A DNA stretch of 64,000 nucleotides from the NCBI GenBank assembly GCA_012932865.1, contig SAXG01000034.1, positions 310,001-374,000 on the forward strand. The letters are read 5' to 3'. The notes below the pieces were generated by a model. It saw only the letters and a program-made list of their open reading frames with translations. It was not told the DNA's origin and did no database searches. Positions within the stretch are counted from its first letter, which is position 1. Every line of letters begins with the position of its first letter. The DNA comes from Amylostereum areolatum (taxonomy: Eukaryota; Basidiomycota; Agaricomycetes; Russulales; Stereaceae). Position numbers and translations under genes: made by a program. This document shows, one piece after another, positions 45,820 to 56,116 of this stretch.

Positions 45820-48155
45820 TCACGATGGTTCAATCTGGGGAAGACTGTACTGATACGATGCCTCGGGTGGACGTAGAGGCCTGCCCGTGTTGACAGGATC
45901 CCGTGAAGCGCTTGTTGCCAGGGTTTGAGCCAAGGCCGAAGGCGGGAGTGTCAATGTGGATGGTCTTGCGGCGGTCCTGGCGCGTTTGGAAGGCGAACCA
46001 TCGAGGGATGGCTCAGGTTCGGAAGGTGGAAGGGGGCGTTTCGTGGTAGAGGAAGAGGGTGTGGATGGGACGGGTTCTGCGCGGGAGAGGAGACGTGCCG
46101 AAGGAGACGGAAGTTGCGCGAGGATGAGGCTCGTGATCTCTGAGCCGTAAACTTCCCAGTAGTACCACTGCTGCTCGAGGAATGCTTTGATTGATGCCTC
46201 GTTCACAATCTTGATTCGTGCGAGTTTGTTGAGGGCATCATCGGGGAGGATGCATGGTGCGGTCAAGTAGGGGTTGTGCTGGTCGCGGATGAGGACATGG
46301 CTACGCCATTCACGAAGTGCGTCAGCGATGGGCTCGTACGGCATGTCTTCGTATCCTAGCCATGTTCGGGATGTCGTGCTTGGTGGTTTTTTCCCAGGTA
46401 GCGTGCGTGAGAGGAGTGCGGGGGCACAAATGTCGCAACACGGAACGACAGGGCCTGAGGACACAGAGTGTCAGCCACTCATTCAAGCAAAGCTAACGCC
46501 GGATGAGGAAAACGTACTCGAAGATGGATTGTTGAAGACATCACGGAGGATCTCGCGGCGGCATGTCGTTGCCTGAACGAAATGGTACATGCCTTCGGTG
46601 GCATCTGCTTTGTCTAAAGGCGGCTTCGGCGATGGTGTGATGATGTCGTCTCGTAGGGATCTGGCACCGCGAAAGCGGACGTGTGCACGCGCGTAGCCCT
46701 TCTCCGACGCAAGTGTCTTCTTCAGTTTGCACCTGTGCTGTTCACGAGACTTACCGGAGCTCTTGACAGGGTTTGTTGAAGGTGCCGGGGGATCTGCTTC
46801 GGTTGGGATAAAAACGGAGTATGCAGCAGGCTCGACGAGTAGAACCATAAGGCCAGTGCGGGTGGGATTGCGAGCAGCACGACCGGCGCACTGTACCAAG
46901 CTTGACAACTTCTCGGGGAGCTTCCATTGAACAATAACATCAATGTTGGGCACATTGCACCCCTATTTTGTGTGTCAGCGCTGTGTGTGAATAAACAAAA
47001 GGATGACGTACCATGCCCGCTGCATCCGTACAGACCAGGATGCGAATCTCACCGCTTCGAAAACCTGCCATCGCGCGACACCGGTATTCATGACCGTGCA
47101 CAGCATTGTACGGACGGATGGCATCCCAAAGATCCTGGGGAAGACGCTCGCGGAGGTGATCGATGATTTCAGCACCTGTGTCTATGTTGTCGGCATAGAT
47201 CCATGTCTTCTGGAGTTCGTCGCGGGATGAAATGGTCGATGGGACCACAAAGTCGAGGTCCGTGTATGACTGAAGGGGATTGTGGATCGCCCTCACCACC
47301 ATGGACACGTTGGCACGATCGTTGCCGAGGTTGCAATATTGGTAGGTCGGGGGAAATTGCAACTTGAGAGCAATGTCTTGCCGCACTCGCGCAGTTATGG
47401 ATGCTGACACTGCGATGATAGGGGTCCCACGCGGGAGAAACACGCGAATCATCCCCATTGAGCCGTATTTTTTGCGGAATAGTGCCCCCCAATGGGAGAT
47501 ACAGTGAGCTTCATCAACGACGAGCGAGTAGACGCGGCGGGTGAAGTCCGAGTTGCGAAGGACGTCGTTGATGAAGCGACGGGACTGCATCATTTCGGGA
47601 GATAAGAGAACAATGTTGTATTTGCCTTGACAGATGTCCTGGAAAGGGGTCAGGGAGGCGGGATGGGAAGAAGGGCAGGGGTCACACACCTGTACAACCT
47701 GAGGTGTCAAGCCGCCGTGGGCACTGTTGATCGCAATGGCGGGGAGCTTGTACTCGTCGCGGAATGTCTCAACCTACATTATATGTGAGACAGAGAGTGG
47801 TAGAGGTATTGCTCAGGGCACGTACCATTTCATCCTGAAGCCCGATGAGCGGCGACACCATCAACGTCACCCGGTCGCTGTTTTTCTTGAGAGCGTACGG
47901 GCCTGCAGCAATGGCTGTTTTTCCGCTTCCAGTAGATGCTTGACAAAGAGCGTCATGGCGCTCCTCCTGAGCTTGGACCATTTGTACTTGGAAATCGCGC
48001 GGTTCTTTGCCGCCGAAGAGGTCCTTCATGGACATTTTGAGTTCATGGATCTGGGTTGGCGTCATGGGCGATCCAGTCGAAGAGACTTGGGGTTGGCGTC
48101 GAGGGCGTTGTGCGTGCATGGCTTGGGGTCCACTTGGGACCATACGCTTGGTCAT
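45820..48155 (-). CDS. RecQ-like DNA helicase of the element
   Basis: Exons complement(45820..46454, 46518..46962, 47012..47638, 47690..47773, 47826..48155); 706 residues, in phase. Superfamily 2 motifs are visible in order: Walker A ASTGSGKTA, LMVSPLIGLQDEM, the DEAH box VVDEAHCISHWG typical of RecQ, TWIYADNIDTGAEI, and motif VI-type QCAGRAARNP after the third intron. The zinc-like CCDIC follows. The C-terminal 200 residues are Ser/Pro/Thr-rich with a nuclear-localisation-like SPSKRARTAAR. Helicases of this type are frequent in mobile and subtelomeric DNA of Agaricomycetes. The reading frame continues open beyond the TGA at 45820-45822 for about 120 codons. Start: first Met of the open exon, 223 bp from the partner gene's start. 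Confidence 0.85.
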
Positions 48156-48377
48156 GGTTGATCAGCGGTGGCGGTGGCGGCGGCACTCGAGTGAGACAGC
48201 ACGGGGTGGTGGAGAGACAGGAGGAAGCGAGCGAAACAGGCAGCACGCCACGTTTTCACTTGGCTCTGCTCGCTCTCCCACAACCACATTCTTGCCAGTC
48301 CCTTCAGCCCAACACCTAAAAAACGGTTCAGCATTTTCTCTTTTGCCTAGGAGAGAACGCGGGATCTACCAAGTGCC
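48156..48377. promoter_or_regulatory. Shared divergent promoter region
   Basis: The 222 bp between the helicase and DUF6589 start codons must hold both promoters. It has GC-rich runs (GCGGTGGCGGTGGCGGCGGC near 48163) and no clear TATA. Confidence 0.5.
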
Positions 48378-51300
48378 ATGGCTTCTACCAGCAGCGGACG
48401 CTCCAAACCGCCCGGAAAGGCAGCCCCTATCCCAGAGCTCTTCAACCCCGTCCCTCGGCGCAGGTCTTTCCCTTCTCCCCCCGCACCTAGCAGCCCCCTG
48501 TCTTCTCCCCCGTCTTCACCTACACCTCTTCATGTAAACGGCAGCCTGTCGCTCCCTTGGTTGACACTCGGTCTGCACGTTGAAGAACTTGTCGACGACG
48601 AGATTACACCGGTTGCGCCTTCAGCCGAGAGAGCTCGCTGGTTAGAAGGCGAGCAGCGCACGGAAGTTGAAGACACCGACACCGACCTGACACCCACAGA
48701 CGAGGACACTGATGCTGACATTGTATCCAACATCGATCCTGGTGCGACTTTCGGCGGCCAAGTCGCAAGCAGTGATGGCCTAGACGGGGTTCAGTTCTCC
48801 TCGCCGGTGCGCGATAAGGCGGGATCTTACCGAAAGCGGGGCAAAAAGCGTACAGCGAAAGCTGCGATGAAGAAAGCAGAAGAGGCACACATCCGGCAAG
48901 AGAAACACGAGGCTGAGAAGAAGCGTCAGCAAGAAGTGATGGAGGCGACGCTCGACAATCTCGAAGAGAACAATGTTACCTTCGGGACTCTGCTCGCGCA
49001 TGTCTTCGACGATGCGAATACGACCGCCGAATGGCGATGGAAGAATGTCTTCGTCACACCCGGGGTTCTTCGAAAGACCCTCGACTTCTGGGGGTCCAAG
49101 GCACCGAAGTCTACCCGTGAGGTTGTACACAAGTGGGTGAAGAAATACATGGGGGGAGTGCTAGGTCGGGAGGCCCAGGCTGCAAGCGAGACCAGTTTCT
49201 TGCGGATGGCGGGGTGCCTGATCGACGCATCATTCGCCGCCGCCTTCGGGTCAAGTGCGCTGACTGATGTCGTGGAAGAGTCTTGCCCTACCATCGTTGA
49301 GGCTGTTGAGTCAGTCATTTTAACCCAACGTCAAGTCGCGACGGCAGAAGACCCCAATAAACCGCAGCCTAAACACGATAAACATCTCGTGAGTGTTGCC
49401 TCTTCTCGACAAGAGACAGTGTGTCCTTACCTTCGTCTTAGGGGGCGATATGGACGACCATCAATCTGCTAGCAGCGAGAAGTCAGCGCAATTCATATAC
49501 ACGTCACGTTATGGGACTCTACCTTTACTCGACCGGCGCAACAAGGCAGCAGATCAGCGTCATGAACCGCTTCAATCTATCGGTCAGCTACGCTATGCTC
49601 GCCGGCAAGGGAAACAAGAGAACACACCTTGCAGACCAAGGTCCCAGTGCCTCCGACGAGACCAGTCCTGGAACTCCTACCGAAGAGCCTTCGCGTCGCC
49701 GAAAACACCGTCAAGCCAACGGATTGGGCACCCTAGAGCATCTATCGTTGCAGATGTGGAAGCTAGCGCGCACGGTAGCGCTGTCCCAAGCGATCATGGT
49801 CGTCTACGACAATATCAACATGGTGTGGAAGGTTGCGGAGCAAATCGTTGGACGTACCGGTACGAATATCTCTTCCACACTGTTCCGGAGTCGCCACTCA
49901 CCAACTCTTGGGGTAGACTCCCAGGAAAATGGTACCTGTGCCACCGTCATCCCGCTGTTCAATGCCAACAAGGAAGACTTACGCACCTTGGATGTCACCG
50001 AGCGATTTCTTGATGCACCACCCCTGCAACTCGCTGATATCGCGCCGAACGGGCCTCCAGATGAATTCTGGACGGAGTGCATGACGCACACCGTCCTTCG
50101 CATCGCCGTTCGTCACGGCGGACCCCAGCTACGCGCTTTCCGAGGGGAGCTTGTAAAGTGTGTTCCCACGAGCCCGGACAAAATTGAATTGCACCGGACG
50201 GATGTCCACCCACTCCCCGCGATGAATATTGACGAATCCTCGAAGACAGGTAACGCGGAGCTGATTGAAGCCGTTTTCAAGGAGCTGGGAGAGGATACGA
50301 GTTCGCCAGAGTTTGCGGCGACTATCAAGTTGATTGCAGGCGACCAACTCTTGATTGCGCGTCTTCACTCCGTGCACGCCGCACGTGCGGGTAATGAAGG
50401 AGGCGCCACGGGCCTTGGTTGGGCTCTCTTCATCCCAGGCCTCTTCCACTACAAGATCACGGCGGTCATTGGTCTGCTCAACACGCACTTCGGACATGTC
50501 AACCACGACCTTAGCAACCCCGCCTCTCTCGCCGCACACAACACCCTCCTTGAACGAAAGCCTATCGTTCTTACTTCTCTTCCCTCATTCCGAGTCTGTC
50601 GAGACCTCACCTTTGTCTCCCTCTATGCGCGCGTGTTACACTGCCTCCTACTCGTCTCCGGCCACAACAACCTGGACGACTTTGCGGAGAACCTCACATG
50701 GGAAGAACTGGAGACGTACGCGCGGCAAGTCGTTGATGTTTACACTGACACCCGTCACGTTGCAGCCCTCCGCCAGGCGCGCCAACTCAAGGGACCCAAG
50801 TTCGGCGACATGGTATACGAGAACGGCATCCTCTTCTTCCGTGACGCACTCATCCTACGAGAGTTCTCGGACGCGATCAAGAGCAGAGACTCCGGGCGTG
50901 TATCCGCCGTCCTGAAACATTGGGCTCTCGCCTATCGAGGTAGCGGTCGCAGCAAGTATAGGTACGAAACCATGTACTTTATCTACATGATGACCCATGT
51001 CTGGCCGAAGCCCATTGTGTACGCCACTTGTTCTCCTTGTTCTCTTTTAGATGCTTACACATTCTTGACCAGAAAAATTGTCCTTGATAACGTACTCGTC
51101 AATCCCACTGGCAAGCCCGACGCATGGCACGAAGTTGATTTGCTTCAAGAGCACCTCAACTTCTGGATAAAGGTGCGTGAACGATTCATTCGAGGCATCG
51201 ACGAGATGTTCATCGCGCTCGCAGAACTACTATCAGGCCCATGGAAGCGGTGCGTCCTGGGAGTGGCTGGCTACCATTGCGCCGTGCATCCAAGTCCTTC

Positions 51301-51994
51301 GCGTGCTGGCCACCTCCGTAAACGGGATGTTTGGAGCGAAGCAGGGTGACCGTCACGCGACGCCAGACCTGACAAACGACGTAGATGCTCTCATGACGAG
51401 TATCTGGGAGAATCAAGTGTACACGGTTTGTCTGGGCCGCGAGTTCGCTGACGACGACCCCCCTGCTGTTGACGTCATGGCCGCTGGTGCTCAGAGCTTG
51501 ACATGGGGTGTTCATTCCCCACTCAAGCAGTTCAACGAGCAGATGGCGACTCTGCGGCGCCGCCTCCGTGTTCAGCCGCTTGTGGACGAAACCACTGCCA
51601 ACAGCAGTGGGACCTCATCAGCCAATGGTACGTTAACCATGTCGCCGTTGCAATCACTCGTACTAATTTTATCTCAGATGTCGAGGCTGCCGTCATACCG
51701 CCTTATCTCTCGTCAACGAGTTCGGATCCAACCCCCCAAAGCAACGGATCTGCCCCTCACGCAGAGGTGGATGAAGCCACAGACCAAAACGGCGATGCGG
51801 AGGATCGCGACGTGGAGCCCGACGTAGAGCTGCTTGAAGATCTCGCCGAGGGCGTATCTCTCACGCTGAACTTGATCACGGCAGAGGATGTCGATTTGGA
51901 GATGGACAGAGATCTTGACGAGGATGACTTCGACGCTGGCGACGGCTCAGACTCGGAAGACGAACTCGACGATGATTTTAGTGACATAGACTAA
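48378..51994 (+). CDS. DUF6589 protein, candidate transposase
   Basis: Exons 48378..49388, 49442..51018, 51073..51172, 51225..51627, 51678..51994; 1,135 residues, all in phase (the 54-bp intron at 51019 could also be left in frame). A Pro/Ser-rich and acidic N-terminus with a Lys/Glu-rich helical stretch (about 160-200) is followed by the DUF6589 region: YLYSTGATRQQISVMNRF, VVYDNINMVWKV, KLIAGDQLLIARLHS, NLDDFAENL, FWIKNYYQAHGSGASWEW. The tail is very acidic. DUF6589 is a fungal domain of unknown function. Here the Asp of YDNIN, the Asp of AGDQL and a Glu of LLQEHLNFW are spaced as an RNase H-like D-D-E triad could be; that is my inference. Being the main intact gene between inverted repeats makes it the candidate transposase. 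Confidence 0.85.
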
Positions 51995-52117
51995 ATTTAT
52001 TTGCTTCTCGTACACCATCTCACCATATATAACTACTTCACACATTCCTAAGCCATGAAAGTGTGTGGAAGGAGGGAGGGAGTGAAAACGGGAGGACACG
52101 GCGGCTTGATGGTGACA

Positions 52118-52189
52118 CGAGAAGCAAAATTTTGCTAAGTCGAATCATATCTTTGGCAGGCCTGCCAAAACCGCGACCAGTCTGCCCAG
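52118..52189 (-). repeat. Right terminal inverted repeat
   Basis: Read on the minus strand it begins CTGGGCAGACTGGTCGC and continues with the perfect 18-bp palindrome TTTGGCAGGCCTGCCAAA, ATATGAT and AAATTTTGCTTCTCG, matching the left repeat. Confidence 0.85.
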
Positions 52190-52201
52190 GTGTTCGACAA
52201 A

Positions 52202-52277
52202 GTGACCCCCTTTCGTTCTCCGCTTGATCTCCGCTTCTTGGTAATCAGAGCCGAGTGCTTGGTGGGAAGGGGGTCAC
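52202..52277. repeat. Hairpin outside right element end
   Basis: GTGACCCCCTT (52202-52212) and AAGGGGGTCAC (52267-52277) are perfect 11-bp inverted arms with a 54-bp loop. It starts 13 bp outside the right terminal repeat, a position comparable to the hairpin at the left end although the sequence differs. Confidence 0.6.
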
Positions 52278-52654
52278 GTGTCAAACGCCTGGATCGAGGC
52301 TAGTTGCACAATGTGCGAAACAGTGCGAAACAGTCAAAATCTGCCAACGTGTCAACATGTCCCCAGGCCATGTCTGATTGCTCAACACGCATGAGTTGGC
52401 CAATGAACAGCCAATCTATACCCAATGAACACACAACTTAGAATCTCCAACAGTTATACAGGTTAGTAATAGCTGGCAACTTGGTACAACAGTTCAACTC
52501 AGTTTGAATACATTCAAAACATCATCGATCATCTATCAGAATCAAAACAAATTCCATTCAAAACAATGTAGCTATTCAATTCATACTAGGTAATGTAAAT
52601 ATTGTAGGCAGTAGGGTGCGGAACAACGAGGGTGCGGATGGAGAGACGCGTGCG
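52278..52654. other. AT-richer spacer
   Basis: Contains a tandem pair GTGCGAAACA at 52313-52332. No gene. Confidence 0.4.
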
Positions 52655-53295
52655 GGCGACGAGACAACGGGGGCAGGGGCGTCGAGAGCCAGGTGTTAGC
52701 ATTGGGGGTCACGAGGCCGTCGGCGCTGGGGGCGACACGCGTTGGCGTTGGCGGGCGACACACGCATGAGCGTTGGGGGATAACGAGACCGTAGGGAGTG
52801 ACGAGGGCATGGGGAGATACGAGGGTGTGGGGGGCGATGAAGCCGTCGGCGGTGACGAGGCCATCGGCGGCGGGGACAATGCGTGTCGCCATGGGGGCGA
52901 CAGGCGCGGGCGTTGAGGGCGACGGGCGTGGGCGTCGAGTGCGACGGTGAGATCGTTGGGGGGTGATGAGGCCGTGGGCCTTGTGGATGACAAGGGCGCG
53001 GGGAGTGACGAGGGTGTGAGTAACGAGGGCGTGGGGGGTGGGGGTGACGCACGTCGCCATGGGGTGACAAAGGCGTTGGCGTTGGGGGCGACGCGCGTTG
53101 GCGTTGGGGGTGACGCATGTGTTGGCGTGGAGGACGACGGGTGTGGGCGTTGAGGGTGGCGGCAAGGTCGTTGAGGGCGGCGGGGAAGTCATTGAAGGCG
53201 AGGGCAAGGGCGATGAGGGCAAGGGCGAGGGCGACGAGGGCAAGGGCGAGGGCGACGAAGGCGGCGGTGACGAAGGCAGCGGCAACGGCGACTAG
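52655..53295. repeat. Degenerate G-rich minisatellite
   Basis: Variants of an 18-21-bp unit built from GACGAGGGCGTGGGG-like blocks; the last part is more regular (GAGGGCAAGGGCGAGGGCGA, repeated from about 53205). Because the unit length is often a multiple of three, both strands show long low-complexity frames (Pro/Ser on one, Gly/Asp/Glu on the other). I treat these as repeat artefacts, not genes. Confidence 0.7.
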
Positions 53296-54045
53296 GCCGG
53301 GGTCCCCAACGAACGACAGATTGTCGTGGTTGAAGACAAAGAGACGATGCGGCGTCGAGCGTCAACATAACTGAAGAGTCACGTGACTATATGTATCCGA
53401 AATCCGCTAAGTCGTGATTTCACAAGTAATTGCATAGTTAAACCAAATTACCTACTAAATTTACCAAGTATGAAAGTAAACTTCTATAGTATATCCAAGA
53501 GAACTTCCAAGTCACACTTGTTTCAACAAGCTAGCCAGCCCAAGTGTAAATACTAAGGTATTGCTCATGTTGTTGGTGGAGATGGGAAGCCTGTTGCATA
53601 GAGTTCTCGTATTGTGTTCAAACCTGGGTAGTTTATGAGATATTGGTGTATTGTTGAGTACTCATCCCAGTTGGCACGTGTTTAGCCAACGTCACAACTG
53701 GTGACAACACCTCAACACCTCAAATACGGTCTCAACCATTCAAAACAACAAAACAAAATTCGACAAATTGCTGATGCACACCTGTGGATCAATCCCCTTT
53801 GATGGCATCGCTGATGTGCCCCTTGGTCTGTGCACATCCCCTCCCTAGTATATATAGCTGGCCTGCATGTATCTAGTTCCTTAGTCTTTCCTCCTAGTCT
53901 TTACCGGCTTAGAGTGCAATGTACTGTTCTCCCTTTGTTCCCTGATTCCCCCTTCCTCTGAGCCACTGCCTGTGTTGCGACTTAGCTATTGGATGCATTC
54001 CTTAGTTGGTCGTTCTTGACAGGTTGAGGTCGATAAGCGAAGCAG
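53296..54045. other. Gene-free AT-richer region
   Basis: No gene supported. TATATATAG at 53851-53859 resembles a core promoter and could belong to a decayed retroelement LTR, but I could not find paired repeats. Confidence 0.35.
53751..53776 (-). repeat. Outer inverted repeat, right arm
   Basis: The reverse complement of 44502-44527 with a single mismatch. It lies 1.56 kb beyond the right terminal repeat of the element. Confidence 0.7.
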
Positions 54046-54206
54046 TAAGTCTTCACGGAAGACTTAGGCGAGCTTTCGACTTAGTTGGCGTTAGATTCTC
54101 TTTAGTAGCTTTAAGAGGAGGTTCTAGTTAGAACGGTCCTGTATTTACAAAGAGAACGAGCTGGGGAATGGCTCGTTCGTTGAGCCTCCTTTTATAAGAA
54201 AGGAGG
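54046..54206. repeat. Cluster of short perfect hairpins
   Basis: Four stems in 160 bp: TAAGTCTTC/GAAGACTTA with a 3-nt loop (54046-54066), GTTCTA/TAGAAC with a 2-nt loop (54121-54134), GAACGAGC/GCTCGTTC (54154-54178) and CCTCCTTT/AAAGGAGG (54185-54206). It could be a structured transcript, a transcription-end region or element debris. Confidence 0.55.
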
Positions 54207-54241
54207 TCGAGTAAATATATGTACATTTGGTAACGGTTGTA

Positions 54242-54838
54242 TCAAGTATCTACGGGGAGGGGGGATAGGGAAACGGCACGGTGCTCTGGGAGCGGGCTGC
54301 CGGATGTCGTGTGGGAAGGAAGTGTGGCGATGGGGGAAGGTTGGGGGGGAAACGTGCGGGAGGAACTTGGGGGTGGGGGGACACTTACCATATGCGCCGA
54401 AGTCGCCTGTGTAGCCCTGTATGATGCGCGCCGTGGCTCCTCCCTTGGGGGCGGCGGCGGCGATCGCGGCGAGGCGCACATTTTCGATTTCTCCTCGGAG
54501 GCGACCATTCGCATGGGGGCGGCAGCCTGGGTCGGGGCGGGAGTACCGGTGGTTTGCGGCGGTGGCTGCTGTGGGCCGGGCAATTGCTGGGCTTGCTGCT
54601 GAGGCTGCTGCTGGGGCGGAAGCGGGGGCTGCTGCTGGGGCTGCTGCTGGGGCTGCTGCTGGGGTTGCTGTTAGGCCTGCTGCTGCTGCTGCTGCTGGGG
54701 CTGCTGCTGGGGTTGCTGTTGCGGAGGGCCTCCGGTGCTGGTGAGGGCCTGAGTGAGCGCAGCGGTCCCTCCTAGGATGGTTGGAGCCGGGTTCGCGGGA
54801 TTTTGGGTTGGATTGGGGGTGGGGAGACTTTGAACCAT
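54242..54838 (-). pseudogene. Gln-rich coding region, interrupted
   Basis: From ATG at 54838 the minus strand reads a Pro/Asn/Thr leader and then Gln/Pro repeats (QQQP units from CAGCAGCAGCCCC). An in-frame TAA at 54671-54673 stops it, but the same frame continues with more QQQP units. Near 54520-54400 the plausible frame changes to RGEIENVRLAAIAAAAPKGG and ATARIIQGYTGDFGAY; a donor at 54388 and an acceptor at 54250 would complete DT and a TGA stop. So a real gene probably ends here, with the repeat tract either broken or mis-assembled. I do not recognise the protein. Confidence 0.45.
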
Positions 54839-55169
54839 GGTGGACTAGTGGATGGGAGTGGTAGGAGAGAATACGAACGGTATTGTACGAGAGATATTAG
54901 GGGAGAACGGGAGCGCGAGCGAGTGGGATGGTGGTGGAGAGAAGGAGAAAACTTTACGGAGCAAACAACGGACAAACAAAGCCTAGGACGAGTGCGTCGG
55001 CCGCACCCGGCTGCGCTCGATTGGACGCTCGCTCCGGCCTCGTGCCTCGGCCGGACCTACGCAGAAGAGTTGTGAAGTGTAGCCGGCAACGGCCGGCCGC
55101 TCCTCGGAGTCCCCCAATAAAACCTCCTTCAAGCTCTTTGTCCATCACCAGCGTCGACGCAAACACCCC

Positions 55170-55400
55170 AGAAAATGTAAGATGCCGTCGTGCCGTATCT
55201 CTGTGCTATCTCGGGCTATCTGTCCACCCACGCAATGAACACCGATCCCTTCTGGACCCCGCACCGGCCGCTGAATCGCGCACACCCACTGGCGGAACAG
55301 ATCGCCATGCTCGTATGAACGTCCCACAACTTCTGACCTGGATAACACGGATAGACACCGTCATGATTGCGTCGCTGCGCCCTGAATGACTCGTATCGGT
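55170..55400 (+). pseudogene. Relic of TM-protein exon 2 upstream of copy 5
   Basis: TGAACACCGATCCCTTCTGG, GACCCCGCACCGGCCGCTGA and CTGGATAACACGGATAGACA follow the order of TM-protein exon 2 (NEHQFLLDPAPLD to TTLDLDD in copy B) with many changes. It completes the TM protein / seven-helix / centrin order on this side too. Confidence 0.55.
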
Positions 55401-56071
55401 CCGTTTCCTTCTTTTCATATCGTCGTGACGGACTTACTGGCATGGTTCCAGCTCTCAGACTCCCGTGGATGTATTCATACTTTCATAGCTCCCTGGTATC
55501 GTCAATTCTTCTGCGTAGGTACTGCCGCGGGAGCTTAATTAATGTTGAGGAATGGACGTGGCTAAATCCAGCTGAGATGATGAGGAACCAGAAGTGCAAC
55601 TCGTGGTTCGTCGTGTTCCCCACCTCCCGTACCAGAGTTGCGGATATCAGTATCACGATCTTGCTCGTATGGAACGCGTTCCCCGGCGAATCTTTGCCAT
55701 CTTCCTGATGACAGTACCCAGCTTAGATGATAGGTACGCAATCGTGTTTTGAGCAACGTGTTCGGAATTCCTCTGCGTCGTGCCCGCGCGCGGAAGCAAA
55801 AAGCCAGCCTGGGGTATTCAAGGTGGTGTCCATCCTCCGTCCTTCGTGTGGCACGAACGCCGTCGGGATAGGATGGTCAGTTCATGCGTAACTCATTTCG
55901 TGGTGTCCTCGTCACGTTCTATGCAAATAGCCGCTTCGTGCCAACTCACTCCGCATCCGCGCAACACGAAGCAAGTGAATAAGGATGTTCTAGTCGTGTT
56001 TCGCGACAGTGGTGGTGATTTCTCGTGCGTAGCGTTTTCATCCCTGCGAGGCATAACTGTCACGCTCTCCG
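55401..56071. other. Spacer upstream of seven-helix copy 5
   Basis: The last 200 bp share sequence with the flank of copy 3 (inverted) and copy 4. No gene. Confidence 0.4.
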
Positions 56072-56079
56072 CTATATAG
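56072..56079 (+). promoter_or_regulatory. TATA-like box, seven-helix copy 5
   Basis: CTATATAG, 38 bp upstream of the ATG at 56117, followed by AAGGCTCCAGTGCTTGC shared with copy 4. Confidence 0.6.
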
Positions 56080-56116
56080 AAGGCTCCAGTGCTTGCGCAC
56101 GAGTACATTGTCCATC

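Larger units (their letters stand above)
44625..52189. mobile_element. DUF6589-RecQ terminal-inverted-repeat element
   Basis: A 7.6-kb unit bounded by inverted repeats of 71-72 bp (44625-44695 and 52118-52189, about 63 matching positions). It contains two divergently transcribed genes, a RecQ-like helicase on the minus strand and a DUF6589 protein on the plus strand, sharing a 222-bp intergenic region. The DUF6589 gene is fully open and the helicase has one in-frame stop near its C-terminus, so the element looks young. No convincing target-site duplication was seen beside the outermost matching bases, so the precise ends could lie a few bases away. This is a DNA-transposon-like architecture; which known superfamily it belongs to, if any, I cannot tell. 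Confidence 0.75.

Noticed and set aside
52581..53295. Long low-complexity frames on both strands
   Set aside because: They follow the minisatellite unit, whose length is often a multiple of three. No start context, introns or motif.
53570..54175. Possible solo LTR
   Set aside because: There is a TATA-like motif, but no TG/CA ends with a target duplication and no second LTR were found.
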